Assembly: GCA_032250805.1 (NCBI GenBank)
Contig: JAVVEM010000016.1
Location: forward strand, 1 to 64,000
From: B18-G4 sp032250805
Lineage (GTDB): Bacteria > Bacteroidota > Bacteroidia > Bacteroidales > B18-G4
Length of the DNA: 64,000 nucleotides
Direction of reading: 5' to 3'
The first letter of the stretch is position 1; every line of letters begins with the position of its first letter. The translations under genes were made by a program, and so were the position numbers. This document shows positions 1 to 9,290 of this stretch, piece after piece. Under the pieces are notes generated by a model. It made no database searches, had not been told where the DNA came from, and worked only from the letters and a program-made list of their open reading frames with translations.

Positions 1-30
1 ATTCTGTATTCTGTATTTTTGATGATCAAT

Positions 31-1803
31 TTATTTTTGAATAATGATCTTTGATGTTTCCACAATAGCTCTCGCATGCAATCGCAGCAGATACATGCCA
101 GGTGGAAGAACCGAAAGATCTAATTCCTGATTGTATTCACCGGGGATGTTATATCCGAAATATTTTGAAAATACCTCTACGCCATTGATATTGAATATGC
201 TCAAGCTGACAGATTGTGCATCATCAACCTCGTACCGGAATTTAACCAATCTTTGAGTTGGATTTGGGAAAATATTCATATTAAAATAGGACTCGGCAAA
301 TTCATTAATCCCGGTCCCTATAGGATATTCATCCGCTCCAATATCGAAGCCACCCTCCATTGGCCTGGGAGTTCCTTCAAAATCATGGTCGGGAGCAATG
401 ACGAGTATGCCCAACATGGTAAGTTGATCAATTCCCATATCCTTGCATGGACTTTCTACTGGGATATGAAAGGCCTCATCAATAAATACCGGATCCTCAT
501 CGATGATCCCTTCACCGGGCCAGCCTCCGTTGACATCAGAGTAGGCCACTTCGATGCTGCTGTTCCCCATCATGGTAATTTCATTGCCTTCGTAGTTATC
601 ATTGTTCCAGAGGATAGTGTTCAATACCACCATGTCGGCATCTTCAAGATATATTCCACCACCATCATCACCATCCTGGTTGTAAGCGATAGTGTTGTTG
701 ATCAGCTGTGTGGGAATGTCATAGATCAGATGGTTGTACAGACCTCCACCCAGTGAGGCATAATTATTCGTTATTATATTGTTGATGAGCAGGGGATTTG
801 CTACAACGAGATACAATCCCCCTCCTTTGCCTTCGGTCTCCTCAAAATTTGCATGGTTTTCGCTAATAATATTGTTTTCAAAAGTTAATGCGGAGGTACT
901 GTATGCATTCATGATCCCACCACCAATGGAACCCAGACTTCCTTCAATAATATTATGTATAATCCTGTTATTGCTGACTTTTCCATAGCAACGGAAAACC
1001 TGCAGGCCACCTGCACCGGCATATTCTTCCATTGATGATGAAGAAACGATATTAGAGGCTATTAAGTTCTCTGAGCATTCAATATACCGCTCAGTGTTAT
1101 AACCAATAACCCGAATTCCTCCCCCAACTGCAGTTTTTGTCTCAGATGTTACCGTATTATTACATACAACATTGTCCTTTATTATTGCATTGCAGTGTAT
1201 GACTATTCCGCCTCCCTCGGAGTTTTCGTGTGCAATGACGGAATTATTGCAAACCCGGTTGTTCTTAATTATTACATAGTTTGTGTTATTGGCATCACCG
1301 GCACCGATTCCTCCGCCAGAGCCGCTTCCGTTGCTTATGATAGCATTGTATTCAATGTGATTATGGAGTATCTTCGCTCCTGAGTAATTTTCAATCGCTA
1401 TTCCGCCTCCACCATACATATCAAGAAGAGGAACGTATATTCCGGTACCACCTGTTATAGTAAAACCACAGATCACGGAATTCGTATCTTCACCGCTATG
1501 GAAATATACCACTGATCCATAGTCAGGATTGGCGGGCTGGCTGCCATCGATGATGGTATTATTGATATGATTGGTATCACCATCCATGATAAAATTACTG
1601 GCCACGGTAATGAATTTACCATTGAAGTCGATGGTTTCGTAATAAGTGCCTTCAGCCACCAGTACAGTATCACCAAAGAATTGTGCGGCATCAATGCCTT
1701 CCTGGATGGTGGCGTAATCGCCTGGAATGTGGATGACCTGGGCGCCAAGGAATGCAGAAGTAAACAGAAGAACTGAAATAAGTAGTTGTCTTTTCATAGT
1801 CAA
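31..1803 (-). CDS. Secreted right-handed beta-helix protein with T9SS type A sorting domain
   Basis: A 590-residue protein with an N-terminal signal peptide (hydrophobic stretch ending near FLGAQ). It is followed by many short repeats of the N-N-x-I/V-x-x-N type with Gly-Gly-Gly turns (about residues 90-400), the pattern of a parallel beta-helix (PbH1/NosD-like) fold. The last ~85 residues look like a type IX secretion C-terminal domain: NIFPNPTQ, then beta-strands, a LPPGMYLLRL motif and a KIIIQK end. It is therefore probably exported across the outer membrane and cell-attached or released. Such folds occur in polysaccharide lyases and adhesins, but no catalytic residues can be assigned, so the substrate is unknown. 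It lies downstream of the HTCS regulator gene, with a 21-bp-period repeat between them. Confidence 0.85.
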   Translation of the reverse strand: MTMKRQLLISVLLFTSAFLGAQVIHIPGDYATIQEGIDAAQFFGDTVLVAEGTYYETIDFNGKFITVASNFIMDGDTNHINNTIIDGSQPANPDYGSVVYFHSGEDTNSVICGFTITGGTGIYVPLLDMYGGGGIAIENYSGAKILHNHIEYNAIISNGSGSGGGIGAGDANNTNYVIIKNNRVCNNSVIAHENSEGGGIVIHCNAIIKDNVVCNNTVTSETKTAVGGGIRVIGYNTERYIECSENLIASNIVSSSSMEEYAGAGGLQVFRCYGKVSNNRIIHNIIEGSLGSIGGGIMNAYSTSALTFENNIISENHANFEETEGKGGGLYLVVANPLLINNIITNNYASLGGGLYNHLIYDIPTQLINNTIAYNQDGDDGGGIYLEDADMVVLNTILWNNDNYEGNEITMMGNSSIEVAYSDVNGGWPGEGIIDEDPVFIDEAFHIPVESPCKDMGIDQLTMLGILVIAPDHDFEGTPRPMEGGFDIGADEYPIGTGINEFAESYFNMNIFPNPTQRLVKFRYEVDDAQSVSLSIFNINGVEVFSKYFGYNIPGEYNQELDLSVLPPGMYLLRLHARAIVETSKIIIQK

Positions 1804-1888
1804 TGGTTTTTAAGGGTTAGGCTTTTTGACCAGCTTAAGACGGGCTCAGTTCCGCCATCATAAAACTAAGAACAGAATTCCGCGAAGG

Positions 1889-1928
1889 CTATAACAGATG
1901 TAACAAATACTATAACAGATGTAACAAA
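1889..1928. promoter_or_regulatory. Direct repeat of 19 bp with 21-bp period upstream of the beta-helix gene
   Basis: The 19-mer CTATAACAGATGTAACAAA occurs at 1889-1907 and again, identically, at 1910-1928, a 21-bp period (two helical turns). It lies 86-125 bases upstream of the minus-strand beta-helix gene. Tandem sites spaced by two turns are typical of AraC-family dimers, and the adjacent HTCS gene encodes an AraC-type DNA-binding domain. That the HTCS protein binds here is inference. Confidence 0.5.
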
Positions 1929-1978
1929 ATGGGAAAAAGGTGCTGGGTTCCGGGTGCTGGGATGAGGTGCTTTTCATT

Positions 1979-2003
1979 CCCCCTCTCACTTGAGGAGAGG
2001 GGG
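1979..2003. repeat. GC-rich inverted repeat downstream of the HTCS gene
   Basis: Perfect 9-bp stem CCCCCTCTC (1979-1987) and GAGAGGGGG (1995-2003) with a 7-base loop, about 50 bases beyond the HTCS stop codon. There is no T-run on either side, so it is not a convincing intrinsic terminator. It resembles the GC-rich intergenic repeat units common in Bacteroidetes genomes. A related G-rich stretch lies near 6302-6320. Confidence 0.4.
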
Positions 2004-2054
2004 CCAGGGGGTGAGGTGCATTGAAAATATTTAGTAAGGGAAAGGGGTTAGGGG

Positions 2055-5000
2055 TTAAGTGTTCGCGTTGCGCTGGTACTCCGTCGGCGACATGCCGTAG
2101 TACTTCTTAAAACATCCGGTAAAATAGGAGGGCGAGGTGAAGCCGGTATCGTAGGCGATCTCGGCAATTGTGCCTGCTTTATTCTTTAGCAGTGTGGCGG
2201 CTTCCTGCAGGCGCAGGCTACGGATGAATTCGCTCGCAGCCTGACCTGTCAGTGCTGTGATCTTGCGGTGGAGCTGCATACGGCTCATGGCCATGTGACT
2301 GCCAAAGGTTTCTACTGTGAATTCAGGATCGTGGTAATATTTTCTAACCACATCAATGGCTTTGTGCAGGAACTGCTGGTCGAGGGATAGTGGTCCTTTA
2401 TCAACTGCCGGCGGACTAAGCTTAAAATCATGGGCATACTTTTCACGCAGGGCAATGCGCTGATTGATCAGGTTTTTTATGCGTGCCTGCAGTTCGGCGG
2501 GATCAAAAGGCTTGGTAAGAAAATCGTCGGCTCCCAGTCCCAGTCCGGCCAGCTTATCCTCGCGCGAGGCCTTTGCCGTAAGCATGATGATGGGAATATG
2601 GCTGGTGCGCTCATCCGTTTTCAGCCGCCGGCACAAGTCATAACCATCCATGCGGGGCATCATCACGTCGCTGATTATGAGGTCGGGGATATTCTCCAGG
2701 GCTGCTTCCAGGCCGCGTTCACCATCAATGGCTTCATAGATAATATATTCTTTATCCAGGAACGAACGCATATAGGCGCGCAGGTCGTTATTGTCTTCTA
2801 CCACAAGCAAAATCGGCTTGCCTGATAATTTATCCTTCTCGCCGATCTCCTTAGGTTTGCTACCGTCACCTTCCATCCACACTGGCATAAAGTCCCCGAT
2901 TTCACTTTCACCGACTTCCATAGGAGCGATCTCATCCGGCTTCAGATGTTCATAGCCTTTTGGCAGGGTGATGATAAACCTGGTGCCCTGGCCTTCTTTA
3001 CTTTCCACTTCGATAGCTCCGCCATGAAGTTTTACCAGTTCCTGCGTAAGGGCCAGCCCTATGCCGGTACCTTCCATATCTCCCGATGAGGCATTGTCGG
3101 CCTGGTAAAAGCGCTCAAAAACGTGCTTTACCTTATCGGGGGGAATACCCGGACCGGTATCGGTCACAATGATCTTTACCCCATCATCTTCGCCTTCCCT
3201 GTAAAATGGTTTTACTGGATGGGTAAGCACCGACACGCTAATCTCACCGCCTTCAGGGGTGAATTTAAAAGCATTTGACAGGAGGTTGTACAATATCTTT
3301 TCTATCTTGTCATTATCGACGTAGATCAGGGTTTTCTCATCATCGGATGTGAATTTCAGCCGTATATTTTTTTGTTTGGCCAGCGACTCGAAGGAGTGGA
3401 CATATCCTCTCACCAGGCCTACGATATTTTTTTCTCCGGCAATGAGTTTCATCTCACCCGCTTCGAGTTTCGAGAGGTTTAGCAACTGGTTGATGAGGCG
3501 TTGCAGGCGCCTGGCATTGCGTTGCATCATGTTCAAGTCGTTGATGCAGTCCTTGTCGTTGGTGGTGCTGATCAACTTTTCGAGGGGCCCGAGGATCAGC
3601 GTAAGCGGCGTGCGGAATTCATGCGATATATTGGCGAAGAAGCGCGATTTCATGCGGTCCAGCTCTGCCAGCTTTTCTTTCTGTAAATATTCTATTTCAA
3701 GGGCATGCCTGAGCTGTTGACGCTTCAAATAGTACCAAATAATGGAACCCAAAACCACCACGGCAAAAAAAGCATAGAGCGTATCGGCCCACCAGGTTTT
3801 CCAGGGAGGATTCAAGATGGATAAATACACTGACGTATCATCTTCTTTCCAGGAGCCATCATTTCTCGAACATTTTACGCGGAAAACGTAATTGCCTGGC
3901 GGCACACCGGTATAATTGGCAAAGCGCCGGTTGCCGGCATAAACCCAATCATCGTCGAAACCTTCAAGCATATATGCGTATTGATTCCTTTCCGGCCCGA
4001 TATAGTTCAAAGCGCTGAATTCAAATGAGAAAAAATTTTGATGGTATTTCAATTCGATATACTTCTGATAAGTAATGCTCGTATCCATACGAAAAGGTTG
4101 ATTTTTAACACTGAACTTTGTCAATACCAATGGCGGGCCTATTGTGTCAGGCCCACGGATACTGTCGGGATGAAAATGGAAAAAACCACTCACGTTGTTC
4201 GATGACCCCCCCTGATACAAATATCCTTTGTTGTCAATAAAGAAGTCGTTGCGCGTTAAACTTATATTCTGAATTCCACTTCCATGACCTAAAATTCTAA
4301 TCGAGTTCGCTGAAGTATCAAAGGGATTAAACTGCAGGAGCCCGTAACCGGTAACAAACCAGAAAATACCATTCATATCTCTTGCGAAACCAAAATTCCA
4401 CTGCTGGTAATGCCTGTTAAAATGATCAACCGGGACAATGCTGTCCCTTTCAGGATCATACTTGTACAGTCCTCTTTCCGAGCGGAACCAGATATCGCCC
4501 ATGTCATCTTCGATCATGGACCTGGCATTATATTCGATCGTAAAACGCCTGCGGTAATTATCGTGCAGGTATCGTTTAAAAATCATGGAATCGCGGTTTT
4601 CGGGGGTAAGGCAGTAAACGCCACTTGACCTGGTGAGCACCCAGAACCGTTTGTGGGAATCACTCAACATATTATCGACCGGAATTTTTGGCAAGGAAGG
4701 ATTGTAAAATAAAGTGACCTTAAGATCATCATCCTTGCTCATTTCCCCCCTGAACAACCCGTTATGAGCCCCAACCCAGATCTGATCGTAAGCATCAATA
4801 CAAATTTCGTGGGTAATATAAGTGCCCACATCGATATTCATGATCTTAAATTCGCCTTTCTGCTTATCAAAAAGACAAAGGCCTGTCGGGCCGGTGAGCA
4901 CCCAGAAATGATTATTTCTATCTTCAATAATTTGCGACACGCTATTGTTATAGGCTGCATTGTTATGCTTCGGGTCCCATTTGCAAGGCTGATAACTTGC

Positions 5001-6206
5001 CATGAATTTTAGTTCCTGATCGAAGCAATACAATCCATCTCCCTGTGAGCCAACCCATAACAATCCACTTTGATCTTTATAAAAACTAATGGCCTGGGTA
5101 TAGGAGTGCGTATCGGGGAATGCCCTCATTTCGTGAATTTGAAACGAAGGCGGGTTAAGATCTATCATCGTCATCCCGCCAATGCTGGCCCAAAGGATAT
5201 TACTTTCATCAATATAAAGATAACGGGCCGAACCGATGCCGGTGATATCGGGATAGCCGTTCTGGGGTGTGATGTGGGTAAGAACCCCGGATAAAAGATC
5301 GTAAACTTTCAGCCCCGCCTCGCTTGCGATCCATATCTGATGACTGTGATGATCATGAAATTCAACAATGGAATTGATATAAGAATCTGCATCGGGGTTT
5401 GCTTTTTTCGGATCAAGCGTTTCGATGTGCTTCCATTCACCAGTCTCGCGGTTGAAGTTAAACATTCCCCAATTCGTCCCAAACCACATGTTGCCATTCT
5501 TATCCTCAAGGATACTTGACCAGGAGTTTAAATATTCAGGTATGGCGGGTTTGACGTCTATCTTTGTAAAAACTTCTTCAACTTCATCAAACTGGAAAAG
5601 CCCCTTGCTGGTCCCTACCCAGAAGATCCCCCTGGAGTCTTTACAAATACTCATGACGTTGTTGCAATCCCATGGATAAGATACTGCGGGGTTGACCATA
5701 TAATTGTCGAATGTGTCGGTAACAGGATTAAAACGGGAAATCCCTTTAACAAAGGTCGCGATCCAGATAAAGCCGCTATCGTCAAGTATCATTTCCTGTA
5801 TCCCGTCACTGCCGATGCTATGGGGATTCTTTGGGTCATGGACATAATTGACATAGTTACCTGTTTTGCGATCCAGTTTCAGCAGGCCATTTTTCAGGGT
5901 GCCGATGAAGAAGTTACCGTTGTGATCTTCGAGGATTGGCCTGCAATAACGGTAAGATGAATTCAGGTTGGTATCAGACATGTAGTTGGGGAAATTCCTG
6001 ACTTCATGGCCATCCCAGCGATTGAACCCGTTGGAGTAAGAGAACCACATAAATCCTTCGGAATCCTTGTAGGTATACTTGATACCATCGGTAAGCAGGC
6101 CGTCAGCTGCAGTAATACGGCCGATGATCTTAAGCCCGGGTTGGGCCAAAGCGCCCTTCAGGAGCAAAAGAACAACGAAGAATATGAAGATATTCCTGGT
6201 TCTCAT
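2055..6206 (-). CDS. Hybrid two-component system sensor kinase / response regulator (HTCS)
   Basis: A 1383-residue one-protein two-component system. In order: signal peptide (to about residue 22); a periplasmic two-component-regulator propeller with repeated blades such as DDSGFIWIAT and DSRGIFWVGT (about 30-690); a Y_Y_Y domain (about 700-780); one membrane segment (about 790-815); HisKA with phospho-acceptor His in SHEFRTP (about residue 862); HATPase with NLLSNAFKFTP, DTGPGIP and GTGIGLAL; a receiver with Asp in ISDVMMPRMDG (about residue 1180) and the KPF lysine; and a C-terminal AraC-type helix-turn-helix (about 1285-1383). HTCS proteins usually sense a glycan fragment in the periplasm and activate a nearby carbohydrate-use locus. 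The adjacent fucosidases and beta-helix protein are the likely targets, although no SusC/SusD pair is present. The ATG start gives a proper signal peptide. Confidence 0.95.
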   Translation of the reverse strand: MRTRNIFIFFVVLLLLKGALAQPGLKIIGRITAADGLLTDGIKYTYKDSEGFMWFSYSNGFNRWDGHEVRNFPNYMSDTNLNSSYRYCRPILEDHNGNFFIGTLKNGLLKLDRKTGNYVNYVHDPKNPHSIGSDGIQEMILDDSGFIWIATFVKGISRFNPVTDTFDNYMVNPAVSYPWDCNNVMSICKDSRGIFWVGTSKGLFQFDEVEEVFTKIDVKPAIPEYLNSWSSILEDKNGNMWFGTNWGMFNFNRETGEWKHIETLDPKKANPDADSYINSIVEFHDHHSHQIWIASEAGLKVYDLLSGVLTHITPQNGYPDITGIGSARYLYIDESNILWASIGGMTMIDLNPPSFQIHEMRAFPDTHSYTQAISFYKDQSGLLWVGSQGDGLYCFDQELKFMASYQPCKWDPKHNNAAYNNSVSQIIEDRNNHFWVLTGPTGLCLFDKQKGEFKIMNIDVGTYITHEICIDAYDQIWVGAHNGLFRGEMSKDDDLKVTLFYNPSLPKIPVDNMLSDSHKRFWVLTRSSGVYCLTPENRDSMIFKRYLHDNYRRRFTIEYNARSMIEDDMGDIWFRSERGLYKYDPERDSIVPVDHFNRHYQQWNFGFARDMNGIFWFVTGYGLLQFNPFDTSANSIRILGHGSGIQNISLTRNDFFIDNKGYLYQGGSSNNVSGFFHFHPDSIRGPDTIGPPLVLTKFSVKNQPFRMDTSITYQKYIELKYHQNFFSFEFSALNYIGPERNQYAYMLEGFDDDWVYAGNRRFANYTGVPPGNYVFRVKCSRNDGSWKEDDTSVYLSILNPPWKTWWADTLYAFFAVVVLGSIIWYYLKRQQLRHALEIEYLQKEKLAELDRMKSRFFANISHEFRTPLTLILGPLEKLISTTNDKDCINDLNMMQRNARRLQRLINQLLNLSKLEAGEMKLIAGEKNIVGLVRGYVHSFESLAKQKNIRLKFTSDDEKTLIYVDNDKIEKILYNLLSNAFKFTPEGGEISVSVLTHPVKPFYREGEDDGVKIIVTDTGPGIPPDKVKHVFERFYQADNASSGDMEGTGIGLALTQELVKLHGGAIEVESKEGQGTRFIITLPKGYEHLKPDEIAPMEVGESEIGDFMPVWMEGDGSKPKEIGEKDKLSGKPILLVVEDNNDLRAYMRSFLDKEYIIYEAIDGERGLEAALENIPDLIISDVMMPRMDGYDLCRRLKTDERTSHIPIIMLTAKASREDKLAGLGLGADDFLTKPFDPAELQARIKNLINQRIALREKYAHDFKLSPPAVDKGPLSLDQQFLHKAIDVVRKYYHDPEFTVETFGSHMAMSRMQLHRKITALTGQAASEFIRSLRLQEAATLLKNKAGTIAEIAYDTGFTSPSYFTGCFKKYYGMSPTEYQRNANT

Positions 6207-6530
6207 CCGGTTATAAGGGCGTTGGTTGGATGTAAATATACGAAATCAAAAGGCAGAAGTCAATATGAGGGATGATAGATGAGGGATGAGGGATGAATTT
6301 ACGGGAGAGGGGGCAGGCAGGGGAACCCGGTGGCATCAGGGTTAAATGGCTAAATGGTTAGATAGAACTTTAGTCACTTTAGCTCACTTATTCTGTATTT
6401 TCGATGGTTAAATTATTCTGGTATCAAGGGCGGCCAAAATGATCCATTGCTCATCAGGAGCTACGCGCCAGCAGAAGACTGCGATGGTTAAAACACGTAA
6501 TACCTGATACCTGATACCTAATACCTGACA
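6207..6530. other. 324-bp intergenic stretch with short degenerate tandem repeats
   Basis: No gene is visible between the upstream end of the HTCS gene and the end of the first fucosidase gene. It holds a degenerate run of GATGAGG-like units (about 6266-6296), a G-rich stretch (about 6302-6320) and four 7-bp units of the TACCTGA type (6501-6528). A segment at 6390-6415 resembles the start of the window (8-33). The HTCS promoter should lie near 6210-6260, but I see no TAnnTTTG match there. Confidence 0.5.
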
Positions 6531-7979
6531 CTATATCCCATTTACCCTAAACACCCACGCATACCGGCAGGGCGGTGTGATCTGAACCTTGTCCGGTACG
6601 TGCAGCACAAAGCCATCCCCGTTCTTTTCCCACATGATGAGCCCGTCGAGGCCTGCCATGGTGATGGATGCGCCTTCGGGTGGCGACCAGGTGGTCATGC
6701 TGATGAGCGGAGGCGGGGCGGTCTCGTTTTCGCTGCCCAGGTAAATGATGAAGGTGTCGCCGTCTTTTCCGGTAAGGCATACGCTTCCTTCCTTATAGGG
6801 AGCCACCGGCCGTGTGCCGTAAATGGCCTCGTTGTTCACTTCCATCCAGTCGCCGATGTCTGAAAGCAATACATAGGCTTCATCGTGCCAGCTGCCATCG
6901 GGGCCGGGGGCGATGTTAAAAAGAAGGTTGCCGCCCTTCGACACGATATCCACCAGCAGGTGCACGGCCTGCCGGCTGCTCATGTACTTCGCATCAGGCA
7001 CCCACGACCAGCCTCCGCCGGCAATGATGCACGACTCCCAGGGATAGGGCAGCATTTTTTCGGGCACCTGGTTCTCGGGGGTGAGGTAGTTCTGGTTGGG
7101 CCCTTCCACGGCACGGTCGACCACGATCAGGCCGGGCTGCTTTTCGCGGGCCTTCTGCTTGAGCTCGCCCATGCGGATGTCCTGGTTTTGGTAGTGGATG
7201 AACTTGTATCCCGGCTTGTTTACACGCTCCCTGATCTCTGCTTCGCTCATGGGGGCCACCCAGCCGCCGTCGAGCCAGAGGATATCGATCTTGCCGTAAT
7301 CTGTCATCAGCTCCATGATCTGGTTGTGGGTGAACTGCACGAAATTTTCCCAACGGCCGGGATAGGTCTTAATATCGTAATTCACATTGCGGTCGGGGGT
7401 GGCAAAGTTCGGCCACCAGTAATCGTCGCTGTGCCAGTCGGGCTTCGAAAAATAGGCCCCGGCCCACAGGCCTTCATCGCGGAAAGCATCGAAAATTTCC
7501 AGGGCAATATTGGCCTTGTCATGGGTATGGAACGGGCATTCGTCGCTGGTGATCTTATAATCGGTATACCTGCTGTCGAACATGCAAAAGCCGTCGTGGT
7601 GCTTGGTGGTGAATACCACATAACGCATGCCTGCATCCTTCGCTGCCATGGCCCATTTCTGAGGATCGAATTTCACCGGGTTGAAGGTGGTCTTCAGGTT
7701 CTCGTACTCCTTTTTGTATTCCGTGTAGTTACCCGATTTGCGCCGGCACCAGCCCTCATCCTCGGTGCATATCGACCACGACTCCACAATACCCCACTGG
7801 CTGTAAGCACCCCAGTGCATAAGCAGGCCGAATTTCATGTCCTGCCATTGTTCAAGCTTTTCGAGGACCAGGGGGTCGGTTTCAGGATAATACTTCTGGG
7901 GGCCGTGCTGGGCGGGGAGAAAGGAAGAAGGAAAAAGGATAAGGGAAAATGTAAAAAGGGAAAAGATAGTGGTTCTCAT
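6531..7979 (-). CDS. Alpha-L-fucosidase, glycoside hydrolase family 29 (secreted)
   Basis: 482 residues with a signal peptide (ends near FLPAQ), so periplasmic or exported. Family signs are the N-terminal KFGLLMHWGAYS, the KHHDGFCMF histidine pair, and DILWLDGG, whose Asp is the probable catalytic nucleophile of the retaining GH29 mechanism, followed by NLLFNIAPGPDG. It would remove terminal alpha-L-fucose from glycans. It is the downstream partner of a second GH29 gene 15 bases upstream, so the two are probably co-transcribed. Much of the gene is visibly richer in G+C than its neighbours, which also creates a long false ORF on the opposite strand. Exact linkage preference cannot be read from sequence. 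Confidence 0.93.
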   Translation of the reverse strand: MRTTIFSLFTFSLILFPSSFLPAQHGPQKYYPETDPLVLEKLEQWQDMKFGLLMHWGAYSQWGIVESWSICTEDEGWCRRKSGNYTEYKKEYENLKTTFNPVKFDPQKWAMAAKDAGMRYVVFTTKHHDGFCMFDSRYTDYKITSDECPFHTHDKANIALEIFDAFRDEGLWAGAYFSKPDWHSDDYWWPNFATPDRNVNYDIKTYPGRWENFVQFTHNQIMELMTDYGKIDILWLDGGWVAPMSEAEIRERVNKPGYKFIHYQNQDIRMGELKQKAREKQPGLIVVDRAVEGPNQNYLTPENQVPEKMLPYPWESCIIAGGGWSWVPDAKYMSSRQAVHLLVDIVSKGGNLLFNIAPGPDGSWHDEAYVLLSDIGDWMEVNNEAIYGTRPVAPYKEGSVCLTGKDGDTFIIYLGSENETAPPPLISMTTWSPPEGASITMAGLDGLIMWEKNGDGFVLHVPDKVQITPPCRYAWVFRVNGI

Positions 7980-7994
7980 GGCTTACTGGTTTGA

Positions 7995-9287
7995 TCATTC
8001 ATAAAGTTCGATCTCTCCGTCGAGGAGGATGGCAATGACGGTCACATGAGGATCGAAAACAGTTTCAGGTAGGTCGATATACAGGATCCCGGGTACCTGG
8101 CTCCAGTACTGTTTCATTTTGATGTCGTAACTGAGTTTGGTGCCATTGCCCACCACCCGGATGCGGTTTACCTTGTTTTTCAGTCCTTTTATCATCACCG
8201 GCCCGGTGGGTTGATGGTCAAGAAAAAGATAAAGGGTATTGCTGTCGGCCGACAGGGTAGTAGGGCCATAGAAATAGTTTTTCGGGATCCCCGCCCGGGT
8301 GCCGTATATTGCTTCGGCATGTTTTGCGGTCCAGCGTCCGAGCTCCTGCAGGATCATGACCTGCTCTTCGGGAATCGTCCCGTCGGCCTTCGGCCCGATA
8401 TCGAGCAGGAGGTTACCCCCCATGCTGATGCAGTCAACAAAAATGCGGATCACCTGGTTGGGCGTTTTATAATTCAGGTCGTTGTGCTGGTAGCCCCACG
8501 AGTCGTTCATGGTCATGCAGAGTTCCCAGTACTGGTCTTCCGGTTTGTGCACCGGCAGCCCCTGCTCCGGCGTGGCATAGTCGCCATAGCCCTGTAGTCG
8601 CGAATTGATGATGGCAGCAGGATTATGGGTGAGGATAGTTTCACGGATGAGTGGTGCTTTCCACTTTTCAGCGCTCTGCTCCCAATCACCGTCGAACCAC
8701 CACAGGTCGGGGTTATAATGCCCGAGGATCTCAATGATCTGGCAGAAATTAAAATCAACAAAGCGGTTCCAGCGAATGGAATCGTTTTCGTAACGCTTCT
8801 GCTCACGCGTAAAGTTTGGATAATCAGGGTGAGACCAGTCGAGCAGGGAAAAATACAAAGCTGTCTTCAGCCCCTCTTTCCGCAAAGCTTTCATAAAAGG
8901 TTTGATATAGTCTTTTCCCAGGTGCCTGTTGTTGCATTTTGTGGGCCAAAGGGCCACTCCGTCGTGGTGCTTGGAGGTAAGCACGGCATATTTTGCCCCG
9001 CTTTCTTTGATCAGCGCTGCCCATTCCTGCGGATCATAGTGTTTGGCCGAAAAACCGTCGATTTGTTTCATATAATCGTCGTGGGAGATGTAGCCATTGA
9101 AAAACGACCAGGATTCATCAATGCCATTTACGGCATAAATGCCCCAGTGAATAAAGATTCCCAGCCTGGCTTCATCGAACCATTGCATCCGGCTTTGCTT
9201 GTCATTCTGGCTTTCCTGTGCTGCTGCAAATTGTGGAGGTACTGCACACAGGATAGCAAGCAAGCTGATCATGATGATTTTTTTCAT
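7995..9287 (-). CDS. Alpha-L-fucosidase, glycoside hydrolase family 29 (second copy)
   Basis: 430 residues with a cleavable signal peptide (ends near QFAAAQ). It shows the GH29 signatures RLGIFIHWGIYA, SKHHDGVALW, the nucleophile region DLWWFDGDW and NLLLDIGPKADG. It is shorter than the neighbouring fucosidase and clearly a different subtype, so the pair may split linkages or substrates. The start codon is 3 bases from the stop of the OmpH-like gene upstream, suggesting transcription of ompH-like, this gene and the second fucosidase as one unit. Confidence 0.93.
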   Translation of the reverse strand: MKKIIMISLLAILCAVPPQFAAAQESQNDKQSRMQWFDEARLGIFIHWGIYAVNGIDESWSFFNGYISHDDYMKQIDGFSAKHYDPQEWAALIKESGAKYAVLTSKHHDGVALWPTKCNNRHLGKDYIKPFMKALRKEGLKTALYFSLLDWSHPDYPNFTREQKRYENDSIRWNRFVDFNFCQIIEILGHYNPDLWWFDGDWEQSAEKWKAPLIRETILTHNPAAIINSRLQGYGDYATPEQGLPVHKPEDQYWELCMTMNDSWGYQHNDLNYKTPNQVIRIFVDCISMGGNLLLDIGPKADGTIPEEQVMILQELGRWTAKHAEAIYGTRAGIPKNYFYGPTTLSADSNTLYLFLDHQPTGPVMIKGLKNKVNRIRVVGNGTKLSYDIKMKQYWSQVPGILYIDLPETVFDPHVTVIAILLDGEIELYE

Positions 9288-9290
9288 GCT

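Noticed and set aside
1979..2003. Intrinsic terminator after the HTCS gene
   Set aside because: The stem is strong, but no T-run follows on the relevant strand; it better fits a GC-rich intergenic repeat.
6501..6528. CRISPR-like array
   Set aside because: Only four 7-bp tandem units with no spacers and no cas genes; simple sequence repeat.
6885..7994. 369-codon open frame on the plus strand
   Set aside because: It is antisense to the GH29 gene, lacks a recognisable domain, and arises from the G+C-rich codon pattern of the fucosidase gene.
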